64,000 nt of DNA from Microbacterium sp. LWS13-1.2 (GTDB taxonomy: Bacteria; Actinomycetota; Actinomycetes; Actinomycetales; Microbacteriaceae), in assembly GCF_040144835.1 (NCBI RefSeq), contig NZ_CP151632.1, positions 558,001-622,000 of the forward strand, given 5' to 3'. The translations under genes and the position numbers were made by a program. This document shows positions 16,894-26,711 of the stretch, one piece after another (positions within the stretch are counted from its first letter, which is position 1; each line of letters begins with the position of its first letter). Below the pieces are notes generated by a model. The model was not told where the DNA came from. It saw only the letters and a list, made by a program, of their open reading frames with translations, and ran no database searches.

Positions 16894-19551
16894 ATGAAGA
16901 CCGCCGAGATCGCACAGCGCTTCCTCGATTACTTCGAGAAGAACGGCCACACCATCGTCCCCTCGGCATCGCTGGTGACCGATGACCCGGCCCTGCTGTT
17001 CACGGTGGCCGGCATGGTGCCGTTCATCCCGTACCTCTCAGGCGACGTCCCCGCGCCGTACGCGCGTGCCGCGGACAACCAGAAGTGCATCCGCACCAAC
17101 GACATCGAGGAAGTCGGCAAGACCCCGCGTCACGGAACCTTCTTCCAGATGCTGGGCAACTGGTCGTTCGGCGACTACTTCAAGGAAGGCGCGATCCGCT
17201 ACGCCTGGGATCTGCTGACGAGCCCCGAGGCCGACGGCGGGCTCGGCTTCGACCAGAAGGACCTGTGGGTCACCGTCTACGAGGAGGACGATGAGGCGCA
17301 CGACCTCTGGCTGAAGCTCACCGACCTGCCCGAGGAGCGCATCCAGCGCCTCGGCAAGGACACGAACTACTGGAGCACCGGCCTTCCGGGCCCCGCAGGA
17401 CCCTGCTCGGAGATCTTCTTCGACCGCGGTCCGGAGTACGGCATCGACGGCGGCCCCGCCACCGACGACGACCGCTACGTCGAGATCTGGAACCTCGTGT
17501 TCATGCAGTACGAGATCACCAACGTGCGCTCGAAGTACGACTTCGACATCGTCGGCGAGCTGCCGAACAAGAACATCGACACCGGCATGGGCCTGGAGCG
17601 GATCGCGTTCATCAAGCAGGGCGTCGACAACATGTACGAGACGGACCAGGTGCGTCCGGTTCTCGACAAGGCGGTCGAGCTGTCGGGCCGCACGTACGGC
17701 GCGGACCACGAGGACGACGTGCGGTTCCGCGTCGTCGCCGATCACGTCCGCTCGTCGCTCATGCTGATGTCGGACGGCGTCACTCCCGCCAACGACGGCC
17801 GCGGCTACATCCTGCGCCGCCTCATGCGCCGCGTGATCCGCTCGATGCGTCTGCTGGGCGTCGACGGGCCGACGTTCAGCGTGCTGTTCGAGGCGTCCCG
17901 CGACGCGATGAAGGACGCCTACCCGGTCGTCGATGCCGACTGGGCGCGCATCTCGCAGTACGCCCTCGCGGAGGAGGCGACCTTCCTCCGCACGCTCGCG
18001 GCGGGGGAGTCCCTCCTCGACGAGTCGCTCGCCGAGACGAAGGCGACCGGCGGCACCACGCTCACCGGGTCGGAGGCGTTCCTGCTGCACGACACCTATG
18101 GCTTCCCGATCGACCTGACGCTCGAGATCGCCGAGGAGGCCGGCCTCAGCGTCGACCGAGCCGCGTTCGACGGCCTCATGCAGGAGCAGCGCGCCCGCGC
18201 CAAGGCCGACGCCCGGGCGCGCAAGCGCCAGCTCGCCGACACCAGCGTGTATCGCGATCTGCGCGCGCAGGGCGAGACCGTCTTCACCGGCTACACCGAT
18301 CTCGAGGCGGAGTCGCAGGTGCTCGGCATCCTCGTCGACGGAATCTCGGTCGACCGCGCGAGCGTGGGTCAGATCGCCGAGGTGATCCTGGCCGAGACCG
18401 CGCTGTACGCCGAGTCCGGCGGCCAGGTCGCCGACAAGGGCGTCATCGTCGGCCCCGGCTACGAGCTCGAGGTGCTCGACGTGCAGAAGCCAGTTCCCGG
18501 GCTCATCAGCCACACCGTCGAGGTGTCGACGGGCGAGGTCGGCGTAGGTCAGCCCGCGACGACGGTGGTGGATGCCGCGAACCGCCGCGCCGCCCGACAG
18601 GCGCACTCGGCCACGCACCTGGTGCACGCGGCGCTCCGCGACACCCTCGGCAAGACCGCGACGCAGGCCGGCTCGCTGAACCGCGCCGGCTATATGCGCT
18701 TCGACTTCTCGTGGGGTCAGGCGCTGTCCGACGCGACCAAGACCGAGATCGAGGAGATCGCCAACAACGCGGTGCGCGACAACCTCGAGGTGACGACGCG
18801 GGTGCTGCCGCTCGACGAGGCGAAATCTCTCGGTGCGATGGCGCTGTTCGGCGAGAAGTACGGCGACACGGTGCGCATGGTCGACATCGGCGGCCCCTGG
18901 TCGCGCGAGCTGTGCGCGGGCACGCACGTGTCGGCGAGTGCCGAGATCGGGCTGATCAGCCTGCTCGGCGAGTCGTCGGTCGGAGCGTCGAACCGACGGG
19001 TCGAGGCGCTCGTCGGCCTCGATGCGTTCCGCTCGCTGGCGGCCGAGCGCGCCATCGTGTCGCAGCTCACGTCGTCGCTGAAGGCGCCGCGCGAACAGCT
19101 GCCGGCGCGCATCGCCGAGCTGCAGGCCAGTCTCAAGGCCGCGGAGAAGAAGATCGCGGCATTCGAGTCCAAGGCGCTCGGCGACCGGCTGCCCGCCCTC
19201 GCGGCGGCCGCGGCCCGTGTGGGCGACACGCTCGTCGTCGCCGAGTCTCTCGGCACGGCGGCCTCCGCCGACGACGTCCGCTCGCTGGCGCTGCAGGTGC
19301 GCGAGCGCCTGGGCTCCGACGCCGCCGTCGTCGCGCTCGGCGCCGTGGTCAACGAACGGCCGGTCGTGATCGTGGCCACCAACGAGGCCGCGCGCACCGC
19401 CGGGGCCAAGGCCGGCGTGCTCGCCAAGAGCGCTGCCGGCGTCCTCGGCGGCGGCGGCGGCGGACGCGACGATGTGGCGCAGGGCGGTGGAACGGATGCC
19501 GCGGCCCTTGCCGCGGCGCTGACCGCCGTGAAGGACGCGCTCGGCGCGTGA
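16894..19551 (+). CDS. alaS: Alanine-tRNA ligase
   Basis: AlaRS charges tRNA-Ala and edits misacylated Ser- or Gly-tRNA. It has 885 residues. The class II catalytic core starts at MKTAEIAQRFLDYFEKNGH and includes the motif 2 region RHGTFFQMLGNWSFGDYFK. The editing domain has HSATH (His571, His575) and CAGTH (Cys674, His678), so the zinc site is complete. The C-Ala domain contains a GGGGGGR stretch. Start ATG at 16894 after AAGGAC. The 40 bases upstream are a CACG/CGCC-rich simple repeat. I found no T-box stem or terminator in the leader. Confidence 0.97.
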   Translation: MKTAEIAQRFLDYFEKNGHTIVPSASLVTDDPALLFTVAGMVPFIPYLSGDVPAPYARAADNQKCIRTNDIEEVGKTPRHGTFFQMLGNWSFGDYFKEGAIRYAWDLLTSPEADGGLGFDQKDLWVTVYEEDDEAHDLWLKLTDLPEERIQRLGKDTNYWSTGLPGPAGPCSEIFFDRGPEYGIDGGPATDDDRYVEIWNLVFMQYEITNVRSKYDFDIVGELPNKNIDTGMGLERIAFIKQGVDNMYETDQVRPVLDKAVELSGRTYGADHEDDVRFRVVADHVRSSLMLMSDGVTPANDGRGYILRRLMRRVIRSMRLLGVDGPTFSVLFEASRDAMKDAYPVVDADWARISQYALAEEATFLRTLAAGESLLDESLAETKATGGTTLTGSEAFLLHDTYGFPIDLTLEIAEEAGLSVDRAAFDGLMQEQRARAKADARARKRQLADTSVYRDLRAQGETVFTGYTDLEAESQVLGILVDGISVDRASVGQIAEVILAETALYAESGGQVADKGVIVGPGYELEVLDVQKPVPGLISHTVEVSTGEVGVGQPATTVVDAANRRAARQAHSATHLVHAALRDTLGKTATQAGSLNRAGYMRFDFSWGQALSDATKTEIEEIANNAVRDNLEVTTRVLPLDEAKSLGAMALFGEKYGDTVRMVDIGGPWSRELCAGTHVSASAEIGLISLLGESSVGASNRRVEALVGLDAFRSLAAERAIVSQLTSSLKAPREQLPARIAELQASLKAAEKKIAAFESKALGDRLPALAAAAARVGDTLVVAESLGTAASADDVRSLALQVRERLGSDAAVVALGAVVNERPVVIVATNEAARTAGAKAGVLAKSAAGVLGGGGGGRDDVAQGGGTDAAALAAALTAVKDALGA

Positions 19552-19564
19552 TCGGGAAGTGCCG

Positions 19565-20032
19565 GTGAGCGGTTTCAGGCGGGGCAGGCGGCTCGGCATC
19601 GACGTCGGCAAGGCCCGCGTGGGCGTCGCCACGAGCGATCCCGACGGCCTGCTCGCGACACCGGTCGAGACGGTCCCACGCGACGACGCCTCGGTGGCGC
19701 GGATCGTGGCGCTGGCCGATGAGTACTCGGTGGTCGAGCTGCTGGTGGGCCTGCCCATGAATCTGCGGGGCGAGGACACCGCTTCCACCCAGGACGCGCG
19801 CGACTTCGCCGCCGCCCTGGCGGCGGCATCCGCTTTCCCGGTGCGGCTCGTCGACGAGCGTCTCTCGACCGTCTCGGCGCACGCGGCGCTGCGCAGTTCG
19901 GGCAGATCACAGCGATCTTCGCGTAGCATCGTTGACCAGGTCGCCGCGGTCGTCCTGCTCCAGCAAGCGCTCGACGTCGAGAAGAGCACCGGACGACCTC
20001 CCGGAATCCCCGTCCCCCAGGAGCCCGCCTGA
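19565..20032 (+). CDS. ruvX: RuvX/YqgF-type RNase H-like nuclease
   Basis: This is the YqgF family, involved in pre-16S rRNA 5' maturation and possibly recombination. It has 155 residues from the GTG at 19565. The GIDVGKARVGVA motif is near the N-terminus, LVGLPMNLRGED in the middle, and the catalytic-region VRLVDERLSTV follows, so the expected Asp/Glu set is present. The GTG at 19565 has GGGAAG five bases upstream; a GTG at 19559 would add two residues. Its TGA overlaps the mltG ATG, as in most actinobacteria. Confidence 0.9.
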   Translation: MSGFRRGRRLGIDVGKARVGVATSDPDGLLATPVETVPRDDASVARIVALADEYSVVELLVGLPMNLRGEDTASTQDARDFAAALAAASAFPVRLVDERLSTVSAHAALRSSGRSQRSSRSIVDQVAAVVLLQQALDVEKSTGRPPGIPVPQEPA

Positions 20033-21765
20033 TGCCCGACTCATCGCCCGACGGCGAAGCAGTTCCCCCGTCGCGCCGCGCTGCCCGTGAGGCGGCGAAG
20101 CGAGCCGCGACGGGTGCGACGCCGACGACACCGGAGATGACGCCCGGGATCGCACCAGCGCCCGCCTCGGCGACTCCGGCACCCGCGGAGCCCGCAGCCA
20201 CCTGGGAATCGCTCATCACCGGCGCCACTCCCGTCGTCGGGAGCGGTTCCACTCCGCCCGCGCCGGCGTCCGCGCCCGCCGCGCCCGCGCCGGCCACGCC
20301 CGCGTCCTCGGAGGCGCCCGCCGCCACCGAGGAGCCCGCACCGGGCAGCGGCTTCCAGCCGGTGCCGCTGCGCACGCCCCGCCCGACGCAGCCGATCCCG
20401 GTCGAGGAGTCCCCGGCCGACGACGATGCCTGGCTCTTCGCGGCCGCCGGCTCCGGGCCGGCCATGCCGTACAGCCGCGGTGCCACCGCTCCGTCCGCCT
20501 CCGCGGCACCCACCGGCGGCCGCGCGGCAGCAGCCTCCCGCCCGGCCACGGACGGCGAGCCGCCGATGCGGACGACGGCGACGCTCGACGACCTGTTCAG
20601 CGGTTCCGGCTCGACGGAGGACATCGGACGCGTGCCCCCACCTCCCGACAAGAAGCGCCGGCGCATCGGCGGCTGGATCGCGCTCGGCATCGTGCTCGTG
20701 ATCCTCGGCGGCATCGCCGGCGGCGCGTACTACGTGTGGACGACGTACGAGGACCAGATCCGCGAGGTCATGGGCTGGGAAGAGCCCAAGGACTACGAGG
20801 CCGGCCTCGCCAACGGCCAGGTTTTCGTCACGATCGCATCGGGCGACACCGGATCGCCCATCTCGCAGTCGCTGTACGACGCGGGAGTGACCAAGACCCC
20901 CGACGCCTTCTACGACTACCTGATCACGACCGGGCAGAACCCGATGTTCCAGCCCGGCGTGTACAAGCTCCAGAAGCAGATGACGAGCGAGGCGGCGCTG
21001 GCGGCCCTCCTCGAGCCGGCGAACAAGCAGGAGTTCACCGCGCAGATCCCCGAGGGCTTCACGCTCGACGGCACGCTCGAGCGGATCTCCGAGGGCACCG
21101 GCATCCCGCTCGCCGACCTCCAGGCTGCCGCCGCCGACCCGTCTCAGTACGGTGTTCCCGTCGATCCGGCCATCGTCGCGGCAGGGGGGCAGCCGCTCGA
21201 AGGCTGGCTGTTCCCGGCGACCTACACGTTCGACCCCAGCGTCACGGCGCAGTCCGCGATCCAGACGCTCGTCGACCGAACGGTGCAGTCGCTCGATGCG
21301 GCGGGCGTTCCCGCCGAGGACCGCCAGCGCATCCTCACGGTCGCCTCGATCATCCAGCGCGAGGCGCGCTACGAGGTCGACATGCAGAAGGTCTCGCGCG
21401 TGATCCAGAACCGCCTCGATCCCAGCAACCAGGAGACCTTCGGCAAGCTGCAGATGGACTCGACGGCGCAGTACGGCTACGGCGAGATGCACGACGGCAC
21501 GGTGAGCTCGTCCGAAGAGGCGCTGAACGACCCGAACCCGTGGAACACGTACTACCACGCGGGGATGCCGATCGGTCCGATCTCTAACCCGGGTGACGTG
21601 GCGATCGACGCGGCCATGCATCCCGCGGACGGGCCGTGGCTGTACTTCGTGACGGTCAACCTCGACACGGGCGAGACGATCTTCACGAGCACGTACAGCG
21701 AGCACCTGGAGTACGTGGACCAGTGGCAGCAGTGGTGCAGCGAGAACCCGGACCGGGGGTGCTGA
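20032..21765 (+). CDS. mltG: Endolytic transglycosylase MltG (YceG-like)
   Basis: MltG cleaves nascent peptidoglycan glycan strands. It has 577 residues. Residues 1 to about 212 are a long cytosolic region rich in Pro, Ala and Thr, of unknown purpose. One membrane helix (about 213-236) is followed by a LysM-like region and the YceG catalytic domain. The catalytic glutamate is Glu444 in ASIIQREARYE, and the NTY and GPISNPG motifs follow. The gene sits between ruvX (TGATG overlap) and aroE (GTG at 21759 inside its 3' end), an operon arrangement shared with mycobacteria. Confidence 0.93.
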   Translation: MPDSSPDGEAVPPSRRAAREAAKRAATGATPTTPEMTPGIAPAPASATPAPAEPAATWESLITGATPVVGSGSTPPAPASAPAAPAPATPASSEAPAATEEPAPGSGFQPVPLRTPRPTQPIPVEESPADDDAWLFAAAGSGPAMPYSRGATAPSASAAPTGGRAAAASRPATDGEPPMRTTATLDDLFSGSGSTEDIGRVPPPPDKKRRRIGGWIALGIVLVILGGIAGGAYYVWTTYEDQIREVMGWEEPKDYEAGLANGQVFVTIASGDTGSPISQSLYDAGVTKTPDAFYDYLITTGQNPMFQPGVYKLQKQMTSEAALAALLEPANKQEFTAQIPEGFTLDGTLERISEGTGIPLADLQAAAADPSQYGVPVDPAIVAAGGQPLEGWLFPATYTFDPSVTAQSAIQTLVDRTVQSLDAAGVPAEDRQRILTVASIIQREARYEVDMQKVSRVIQNRLDPSNQETFGKLQMDSTAQYGYGEMHDGTVSSSEEALNDPNPWNTYYHAGMPIGPISNPGDVAIDAAMHPADGPWLYFVTVNLDTGETIFTSTYSEHLEYVDQWQQWCSENPDRGC

Positions 21766-22610
21766 GCCCCGAGGCGACGCGTCTCGAGGTCTGGGGCGAT
21801 CCGATCGCGCACAGTCGCTCGCCGCAGCTGCACGCCGCGGCGTACGCGGTGCTCGGTCTGGACTGGTCCTATGGGCTGCGCCGCGTCGACGAGGCGTCGT
21901 TCGCACGCGAGCTGACCGAGCTCGACGACAGCTGGCGCGGTCTCTCGCTCACGATGCCGCTGAAGGGCGTGGCCTTCGCGGCGGCATCCACCCGCGACCG
22001 CCGGGCCGAGCTGACCGGCGCCGTCAACACGCTGCTGCTCGATCCCGCCGGTCCGCGCGGTTTCAACACCGATGTCGGGGGCATCGTGCGCGCCCTCGCC
22101 GACGACGGGATCACGACGGTCGCGCACGCCCGCATCGTCGGCGCCGGTGCCACGGCGACCTCCGCCCTCGTCGCTCTGTCCGAGCTCGGGGTCGAAGAGG
22201 TCGACGTGGTCGCACGCCGGCCCGAGGCGGTGGCGCCGCTGGCCGAGCTCGGTCGTCGGCTCGGCATCGCGGTCCGGACGGTCGCATTCACGGCATCCGA
22301 TCACCGCGCCGCGGAGCTCACCATCGCGACGCTGCCGGGGGATGCGCCGGTGACGGATGCCGCCGCCGACGCGCTCGCACGCTCCGGCGGCCTGCTGCTG
22401 GATGTCGTCTACGGCCACTGGCCCACCGCCCTGTCGGCCGCGTGGGATCGAGCGGACCGCGTCGCGCGGTCGGGGCTCGGGATGCTGCTGCACCAGGCCC
22501 TGCTGCAGGTCCGGATCTTCCGGAACGGCGACCCGGACGCGCCGCTCTCGAACGAGGCGGAGTCGCTCGAGGCGATGCGCAGCGTGCTCGAGGAGCCGAC
22601 GACGGCGTAA
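21759..22610 (+). CDS. aroE: Shikimate dehydrogenase
   Basis: AroE reduces 3-dehydroshikimate with NADPH in the chorismate pathway. It has 283 residues from the GTG at 21759, which overlaps the mltG stop. The shikimate site is visible as HSRSP (18-22), catalytic Lys69 in TMPLKG, Asn90 in GAVNT and Asp105 in NTDVGG. The nucleotide loop is GAGATATSA, in the middle of the protein. It is the first of four nearly contiguous shikimate genes. Confidence 0.94.
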   Translation: MLSPEATRLEVWGDPIAHSRSPQLHAAAYAVLGLDWSYGLRRVDEASFARELTELDDSWRGLSLTMPLKGVAFAAASTRDRRAELTGAVNTLLLDPAGPRGFNTDVGGIVRALADDGITTVAHARIVGAGATATSALVALSELGVEEVDVVARRPEAVAPLAELGRRLGIAVRTVAFTASDHRAAELTIATLPGDAPVTDAAADALARSGGLLLDVVYGHWPTALSAAWDRADRVARSGLGMLLHQALLQVRIFRNGDPDAPLSNEAESLEAMRSVLEEPTTA

Positions 22611-22628
22611 CGGCGGCCCCGGGCGTGG

Positions 22629-22643
22629 GAGACTGGACCAATG
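22629..22643 (+). promoter_or_regulatory. Possible leaderless promoter of aroC
   Basis: GAGACT at 22629-22634, six bases, then the ATG at 22641. The first -10 base is G rather than T or C, so this is the weakest member of the leaderless set. Confidence 0.25.
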
Positions 22644-23870
22644 CTCCGCGTGCTCACGGCCGGCGAATCGCACGGCCCCGAACTCGTCGCCGTCATGGAG
22701 GGCCTGCCTGCGGGCGTCCCCATCTCCCGCGCCGCGATCCAGGCGGATCTCGCGCGCCGCAAGCTGGGCTACGGCCGCGGCTCGCGCATGAAGTTCGAAG
22801 AGGACGAGCTGACCATCTCGTCGGGTGTCGTGCACGGCACGAGCCTCGGCAGCCCCATCGCGCTGCGCATCGGCAACACCGAATGGCCGAAGTGGGTCGA
22901 GGTCATGAGCCCCGAGCCGGTCGAGCTCACCGAGAAGTCGCGCGGCCGCGGCGCCGCGCTCACGCGCCCGCGACCGGGCCACGCCGACCTCGTCGGCATG
23001 CAGAAGTACGGCTTCGACGAGGCCCGGCCGATCCTCGAGCGCGCGAGCGCCCGCGAGACGGCCGCCCGCGTCGCGCTCGGCGCCATCGCCCGCGCGTTCC
23101 TGGCCGAGCTCGGCATCCGTCTCGTCAGCCACACGCTCTCGATCGGCCCGGTGCAGGTTCCCGCGGGCTCGGCCCTGCCCACGCCGGACGACGTCGAGAC
23201 GCTCGACGCGGATCCGCTGCGCTGCTTCGATGCCGCCACGAGCGCGGCCATGGTGGCAGAGGTCGACGAGGCGCGCAAGGACGGCGACACGCTCGGCGGC
23301 ATCGTCGAGGTGCTGGCCTACGGCCTGCCGCCGGGGCTCGGCTCGCACGTCCACTGGGACCGCCGCCTCGACGCCAAGCTCGCGCAGGCGCTCATGAGCA
23401 TCCAGGCCATCAAGGGCGTGGAGGTCGGTGACGGCTTCGAGACGACCCGCCGCCGCGGCTCCGCCGCCCACGACGAGCTGTTCGTGGCAGGCGAGGGCAT
23501 CACGCGCTCGAGCGACAAGGCGGGCGGCACGGAGGGCGGCATGTCGACCGGCACCGTGCTGCGCGTGCGCGCCGGCATGAAGCCGATCGCGACCGTGCCG
23601 CGGGCCCTCCGCACTGTGGATGTCGCGACCGGCGACGCCGCGTCGGCGCACCACCAGCGCTCCGACGTGTGCGCCGTCCCGGCGGCGGGCGTCGTCGCCG
23701 AGGCGATGGTCGCGGTGGTCCTGGCCGACGTCGTGCTGGAGAAGTTCGGCGGCGACAGCGTCGCCGAGACGCGCCGCAACCTCGAGAGCTACCTCGCCGC
23801 CATCCCCGACGCGCTGCGCAGCGCGGCCGAGAGCGACGCCGACCTCGCCGAGCATGACCTCGCACTCTGA
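22641..23870 (+). CDS. aroC: Chorismate synthase
   Basis: AroC makes chorismate from EPSP with reduced FMN. It has 409 residues. The diagnostic segments are [18 protein letters not shown] at the N-terminus, [27 protein letters not shown], and the C-terminal [19 protein letters not shown]. It starts 30 bases after aroE and overlaps aroK by 17 bases. Confidence 0.97.
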   Translation: MLRVLTAGESHGPELVAVMEGLPAGVPISRAAIQADLARRKLGYGRGSRMKFEEDELTISSGVVHGTSLGSPIALRIGNTEWPKWVEVMSPEPVELTEKSRGRGAALTRPRPGHADLVGMQKYGFDEARPILERASARETAARVALGAIARAFLAELGIRLVSHTLSIGPVQVPAGSALPTPDDVETLDADPLRCFDAATSAAMVAEVDEARKDGDTLGGIVEVLAYGLPPGLGSHVHWDRRLDAKLAQALMSIQAIKGVEVGDGFETTRRRGSAAHDELFVAGEGITRSSDKAGGTEGGMSTGTVLRVRAGMKPIATVPRALRTVDVATGDAASAHHQRSDVCAVPAAGVVAEAMVAVVLADVVLEKFGGDSVAETRRNLESYLAAIPDALRSAAESDADLAEHDLAL

Positions 23871-24432
23871 CGCCGTCGTGCTGATCGGTCCGATGGGGGC
23901 CGGCAAGACCAGCATCGGCAAGAAGGCCGCACGCGCACTCGGTGTGCGCTTCTTCGACACCGACGCGGCGGTCGTCCGCGACCACGGACCCATCGAGCAG
24001 CTCTTCGTCGAGCACGGCGAGGCGCGCTTCCGCGCGGCCGAGCGCGCCGCGGTCAGCGAGGGCCTCGCCACCGGCGGCATCGTCTCGCTGGGCGGCGGGG
24101 CCGTCATGGATCCCGACACGCGCGCCGAGCTCGCCGGTCACCGCGTCGTCCTCCTCACCGTGTCGCCGCGCGTGGTGGCGGGCCGCGTACGCGACTCGAA
24201 CCGGCCGCTGCTGCAGGGTGGCGACGACGCGATCGAGCGCTGGACGGCGATCTTCGAAGAGCGCCGCCCAGTGTACGAAGAGCTCGCCGACGTGACGTTC
24301 GACACGTCGACCGGCCCGCTGCAGGACGTCGTGGACGCCCTGGTCGCCTGGGTACGCGGCCAGACCGCCGAGCCCAGCGACTCCGCACGGCCGGGCGACA
24401 TCAGCCCCCGCGAGAAGGAGCAGACCGCGTGA
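23854..24432 (+). CDS. aroK: Shikimate kinase
   Basis: AroK phosphorylates shikimate with ATP. It has 192 residues. Walker A GPMGAGKT is at 12-19, the shikimate-binding FFDTDAAV follows, GGGAVMD is in the middle, and the lid arginine lies in SNRPLLQG. The C-terminal about 20 residues are a variable polar tail. The ATG at 23854 lies inside the end of aroC, and the stop overlaps the aroB GTG (GTGA), so aroC-K-B are translationally coupled. Confidence 0.95.
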   Translation: MTSHSDAVVLIGPMGAGKTSIGKKAARALGVRFFDTDAAVVRDHGPIEQLFVEHGEARFRAAERAAVSEGLATGGIVSLGGGAVMDPDTRAELAGHRVVLLTVSPRVVAGRVRDSNRPLLQGGDDAIERWTAIFEERRPVYEELADVTFDTSTGPLQDVVDALVAWVRGQTAEPSDSARPGDISPREKEQTA

Positions 24433-25505
24433 CCGATGCGACGACCATCACCGTGAGCGGGGACGCGAGCTACGACATCACCGTCGGCCACGGCATCCTG
24501 GCCTCCCTCGGCGAAGCGCTGCCCGCGGCCGCTCGCAAGGTGCTCGTGATCCACCCGCCGACCCTCGCCGCCCAGGCGGAGGGCCTGCGCGCGCAACTGG
24601 TGGGCGACCGTGAGGTGCTGCTGGCCGAGATCCCTGACGCCGAGGCCGGAAAGCGCATCGAGGTCGCCGCGTTCTGCTGGCAGGTCATGGGCAAGGCCGA
24701 CTTCACCCGCACCGACGTCGTCGTAGGCTTCGGCGGGGGAGCGGTCACCGATCTCGCCGGCTTCGTCGCGGCCACCTGGCTGCGCGGCGTCGAAGTGGTG
24801 CAGGTGCCGACCACCGTGCTCGGCATGGTGGACGCGGCCGTCGGCGGCAAGACGGGCGTCAACACCGCCGAGGGCAAGAACCTCGTGGGCGCCTTCTGGG
24901 CGCCGCGCCGCGTCATCTGCGACCTCGACCTGCTCGACTCGCTGTCGCGCAACGAGCGCGTCGCGGGCTACGCCGAGGTCGTCAAGGCCGGCTTCATCTG
25001 GGCTCCCGAGATCCTCGACCTCGTCGAGGCCGACCCCGAGACCGCCGTCGACCCGCAGGGCGCCGCTTTCCGTCGCACCATCGAGCTCGCCATCGAGATG
25101 AAGGCGCGCGTCGTGGGGGAGGACCTGCGCGAAGCCGGCCTCCGCGAGATCCTCAACTACGGCCACACCCTCGGCCACGCCATAGAGCACGCCGAGCGCT
25201 ACCGCTGGCGCCACGGCGCCGCGATCTCGGTCGGCATGGTCTTCGCCGCCGAGCTGTCACGGCTGGCGGGCCGGCTCCCGGATGCCGCCGCGCAGCGCCA
25301 CCGCGACATCCTGGAGTCTCTCGGCCTGCCGACGACGTACGGTGCGGGGCGCTGGCCGACGCTGCTGGCGACCATGCAGCGCGACAAGAAGAGCCGCGGC
25401 GGCATGCTGCGCTTCATCGTGCTCGACGACATCGCCAAGCCCACCGTGCTCCAGGCGCCCGACGAATCCCTGCTCTTCGCCGCGTACCAGGAGGTCGCGG
25501 GCTGA
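24429..25505 (+). CDS. aroB: 3-dehydroquinate synthase
   Basis: AroB is the NAD- and metal-dependent cyclase that makes 3-dehydroquinate from DAHP. It has 358 residues. Hallmarks are GFGGGAVTDLAGFVAATWLRG, the PTTVLGMVDAAVGGKTGVN segment and the metal ligands in the LNYGHTLGHAIEH stretch. GTG start at 24429. The aro genes here (E, C, K, B, Q) make dehydroquinate to chorismate except for aroA (EPSP synthase), which is not in this window. Confidence 0.97.
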   Translation: MTDATTITVSGDASYDITVGHGILASLGEALPAAARKVLVIHPPTLAAQAEGLRAQLVGDREVLLAEIPDAEAGKRIEVAAFCWQVMGKADFTRTDVVVGFGGGAVTDLAGFVAATWLRGVEVVQVPTTVLGMVDAAVGGKTGVNTAEGKNLVGAFWAPRRVICDLDLLDSLSRNERVAGYAEVVKAGFIWAPEILDLVEADPETAVDPQGAAFRRTIELAIEMKARVVGEDLREAGLREILNYGHTLGHAIEHAERYRWRHGAAISVGMVFAAELSRLAGRLPDAAAQRHRDILESLGLPTTYGAGRWPTLLATMQRDKKSRGGMLRFIVLDDIAKPTVLQAPDESLLFAAYQEVAG

Positions 25506-25525
25506 CGACGCGCCGATCGCCCCGA

Positions 25526-25540
25526 TAGGGTGCTCGGATG
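25526..25540 (+). promoter_or_regulatory. Leaderless promoter of the GNAT gene
   Basis: TAGGGT at 25526-25531, six bases, ATG at 25538. No ribosome site. Confidence 0.5.
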
Positions 25541-26086
25541 ACGGCATCGCCCGACCCTCGCCTCGCGGTGCGCCGCATCCGCTCCGACGAATGGCCTGCG
25601 GTACGCGCGCTCCGGCTCGAGTCCACCAGCGACCCCGACGCGGCGATCGCGTTCCTCGAGACCTCCGAGCAGGTCGCCGCGCGCAGCGACGACTTCTGGC
25701 GCGAGCGGACGCAGACCGCGGCGACCAGCGAGACCGCGGCGCAATTCGTCGCGGTGGTCGACGGCGTCTGGGTCGGCAGCCTGTCGGTGCTGATCCGCGC
25801 CACCGGGCAGAAGGATCACCTCGGGCGGTTCGTCGACGACCGCAGAGCCGACGTCGTGGGCGTGTATGTGAACCCCGACCACCGTGGCTCTGGTGCGGTC
25901 GATGCCCTGCTCGCTGCGGCGGCCGGATGGGCGGCGCGTCTCGGGCTCGACCGGATCTCCCTCGACGTCCATCGCGACAACCATCGCGCCCAGGGCGCCT
26001 ACCGACGCGCGGGCTTCGCACCCACCGGCGAGACGTACTCCAGCTCCATCGGGCCCGAGATCGTCATGGCGCGACCGCTGCGGTGA
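25538..26086 (+). CDS. GNAT-family N-acetyltransferase
   Basis: This 182-residue GNAT protein probably acetylates a small molecule or a protein terminus with acetyl-CoA. The acetyl-CoA motif is visible as VVGVYVNPDHRGSGAVDALL (a Q/RxxGxG/A-type loop, here HRGSGA) followed by DRISLDVHRDNHRAQGAYRRAGF, the usual motif B. The substrate cannot be told from sequence. It is inserted between aroB and aroQ with its own leaderless promoter, so a role in the shikimate pathway is not implied. Confidence 0.8.
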   Translation: MTASPDPRLAVRRIRSDEWPAVRALRLESTSDPDAAIAFLETSEQVAARSDDFWRERTQTAATSETAAQFVAVVDGVWVGSLSVLIRATGQKDHLGRFVDDRRADVVGVYVNPDHRGSGAVDALLAAAAGWAARLGLDRISLDVHRDNHRAQGAYRRAGFAPTGETYSSSIGPEIVMARPLR

Positions 26087-26111
26087 CCGGCAGGCCATCG
26101 CGGGCCGCTGC

Positions 26112-26126
26112 TATCGTGCGACCATG
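26112..26126 (+). promoter_or_regulatory. Leaderless promoter of aroQ
   Basis: TATCGT at 26112-26117, six bases, ATG at 26124. No ribosome site. Confidence 0.5.
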
Positions 26127-26582
26127 ACCACGCCCCGCCGCCTGCTGCTCGTCAACGGACCCAATCTCAACCTCCTGGGCGCGCGGGAACCCGACATCTA
26201 CGGCACGGCGACGCTCGCGGACGTGGAGCAGGTGACGACGGATGCCGCCGCCCGCCGCGGCTTCGAGGTGAGGGCGGTGCAGAGCAACCACGAGGGCGTG
26301 CTCCTGGACGCGATCCACGCGGCACGCGACGACTGCGCCGGCATCGTGATCAATCCCGGCGGGCTCACCCACACGTCCGTCGTGCTGCGCGACGCTCTCT
26401 CGGGCGTCGGCCTTCCCGTCGCCGAGGTCCACATCTCCGACGTGAAGACACGGGAAGAATTCCGTCATCATTCGTACGTCGCCGACGTCGCCCTGGTGCA
26501 CGTGATCGGCGAGGGCGTGGCCGGCTACGCGACGGCCGTCGGGCGTCTCATCGACATCCTCACCGGGCAGGCCGAGGGCTGA
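26124..26582 (+). CDS. aroQ: 3-dehydroquinate dehydratase, type II
   Basis: This enzyme dehydrates 3-dehydroquinate to 3-dehydroshikimate. It has 152 residues, the size of dodecameric type II enzymes. The flexible active-site lid NGPNLNLLGAREPDIYG is near the N-terminus, followed by NPGGLTHTSVVLRDAL and the catalytic-histidine region VHISDVKTREEFRHHS. The ATG at 26124 is set by the conserved N-terminus and the -10 box. A longer upstream frame is a shadow of the GNAT gene. Confidence 0.95.
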   Translation: MTTPRRLLLVNGPNLNLLGAREPDIYGTATLADVEQVTTDAAARRGFEVRAVQSNHEGVLLDAIHAARDDCAGIVINPGGLTHTSVVLRDALSGVGLPVAEVHISDVKTREEFRHHSYVADVALVHVIGEGVAGYATAVGRLIDILTGQAEG

Positions 26583-26608
26583 CGAATCGGCCGGGACCAG
26601 GCATCCCG

Positions 26609-26614
26609 TAGAAT
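26609..26614 (+). promoter_or_regulatory. -10 element of efp-nusB
   Basis: TAGAAT at 26609-26614 gives a leader of about 90 bases before the efp ATG at 26712. There is no good ribosome site near that ATG. The leader holds nothing else I can recognise. Confidence 0.45.
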
Positions 26615-26711
26615 CGAACGTCGGCGCTGCCGGTCCCTGTGCTTGGAGAAGGGCAGCGACCGCCTCTCACTTCACGCCGCGCACACCACAACGAAACGGA
26701 TTCGCACCCTC

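Noticed and set aside
17038-19989. A 983-codon open frame antisense to alaS
   Set aside because: Shadow of alaS with no recognisable domain.
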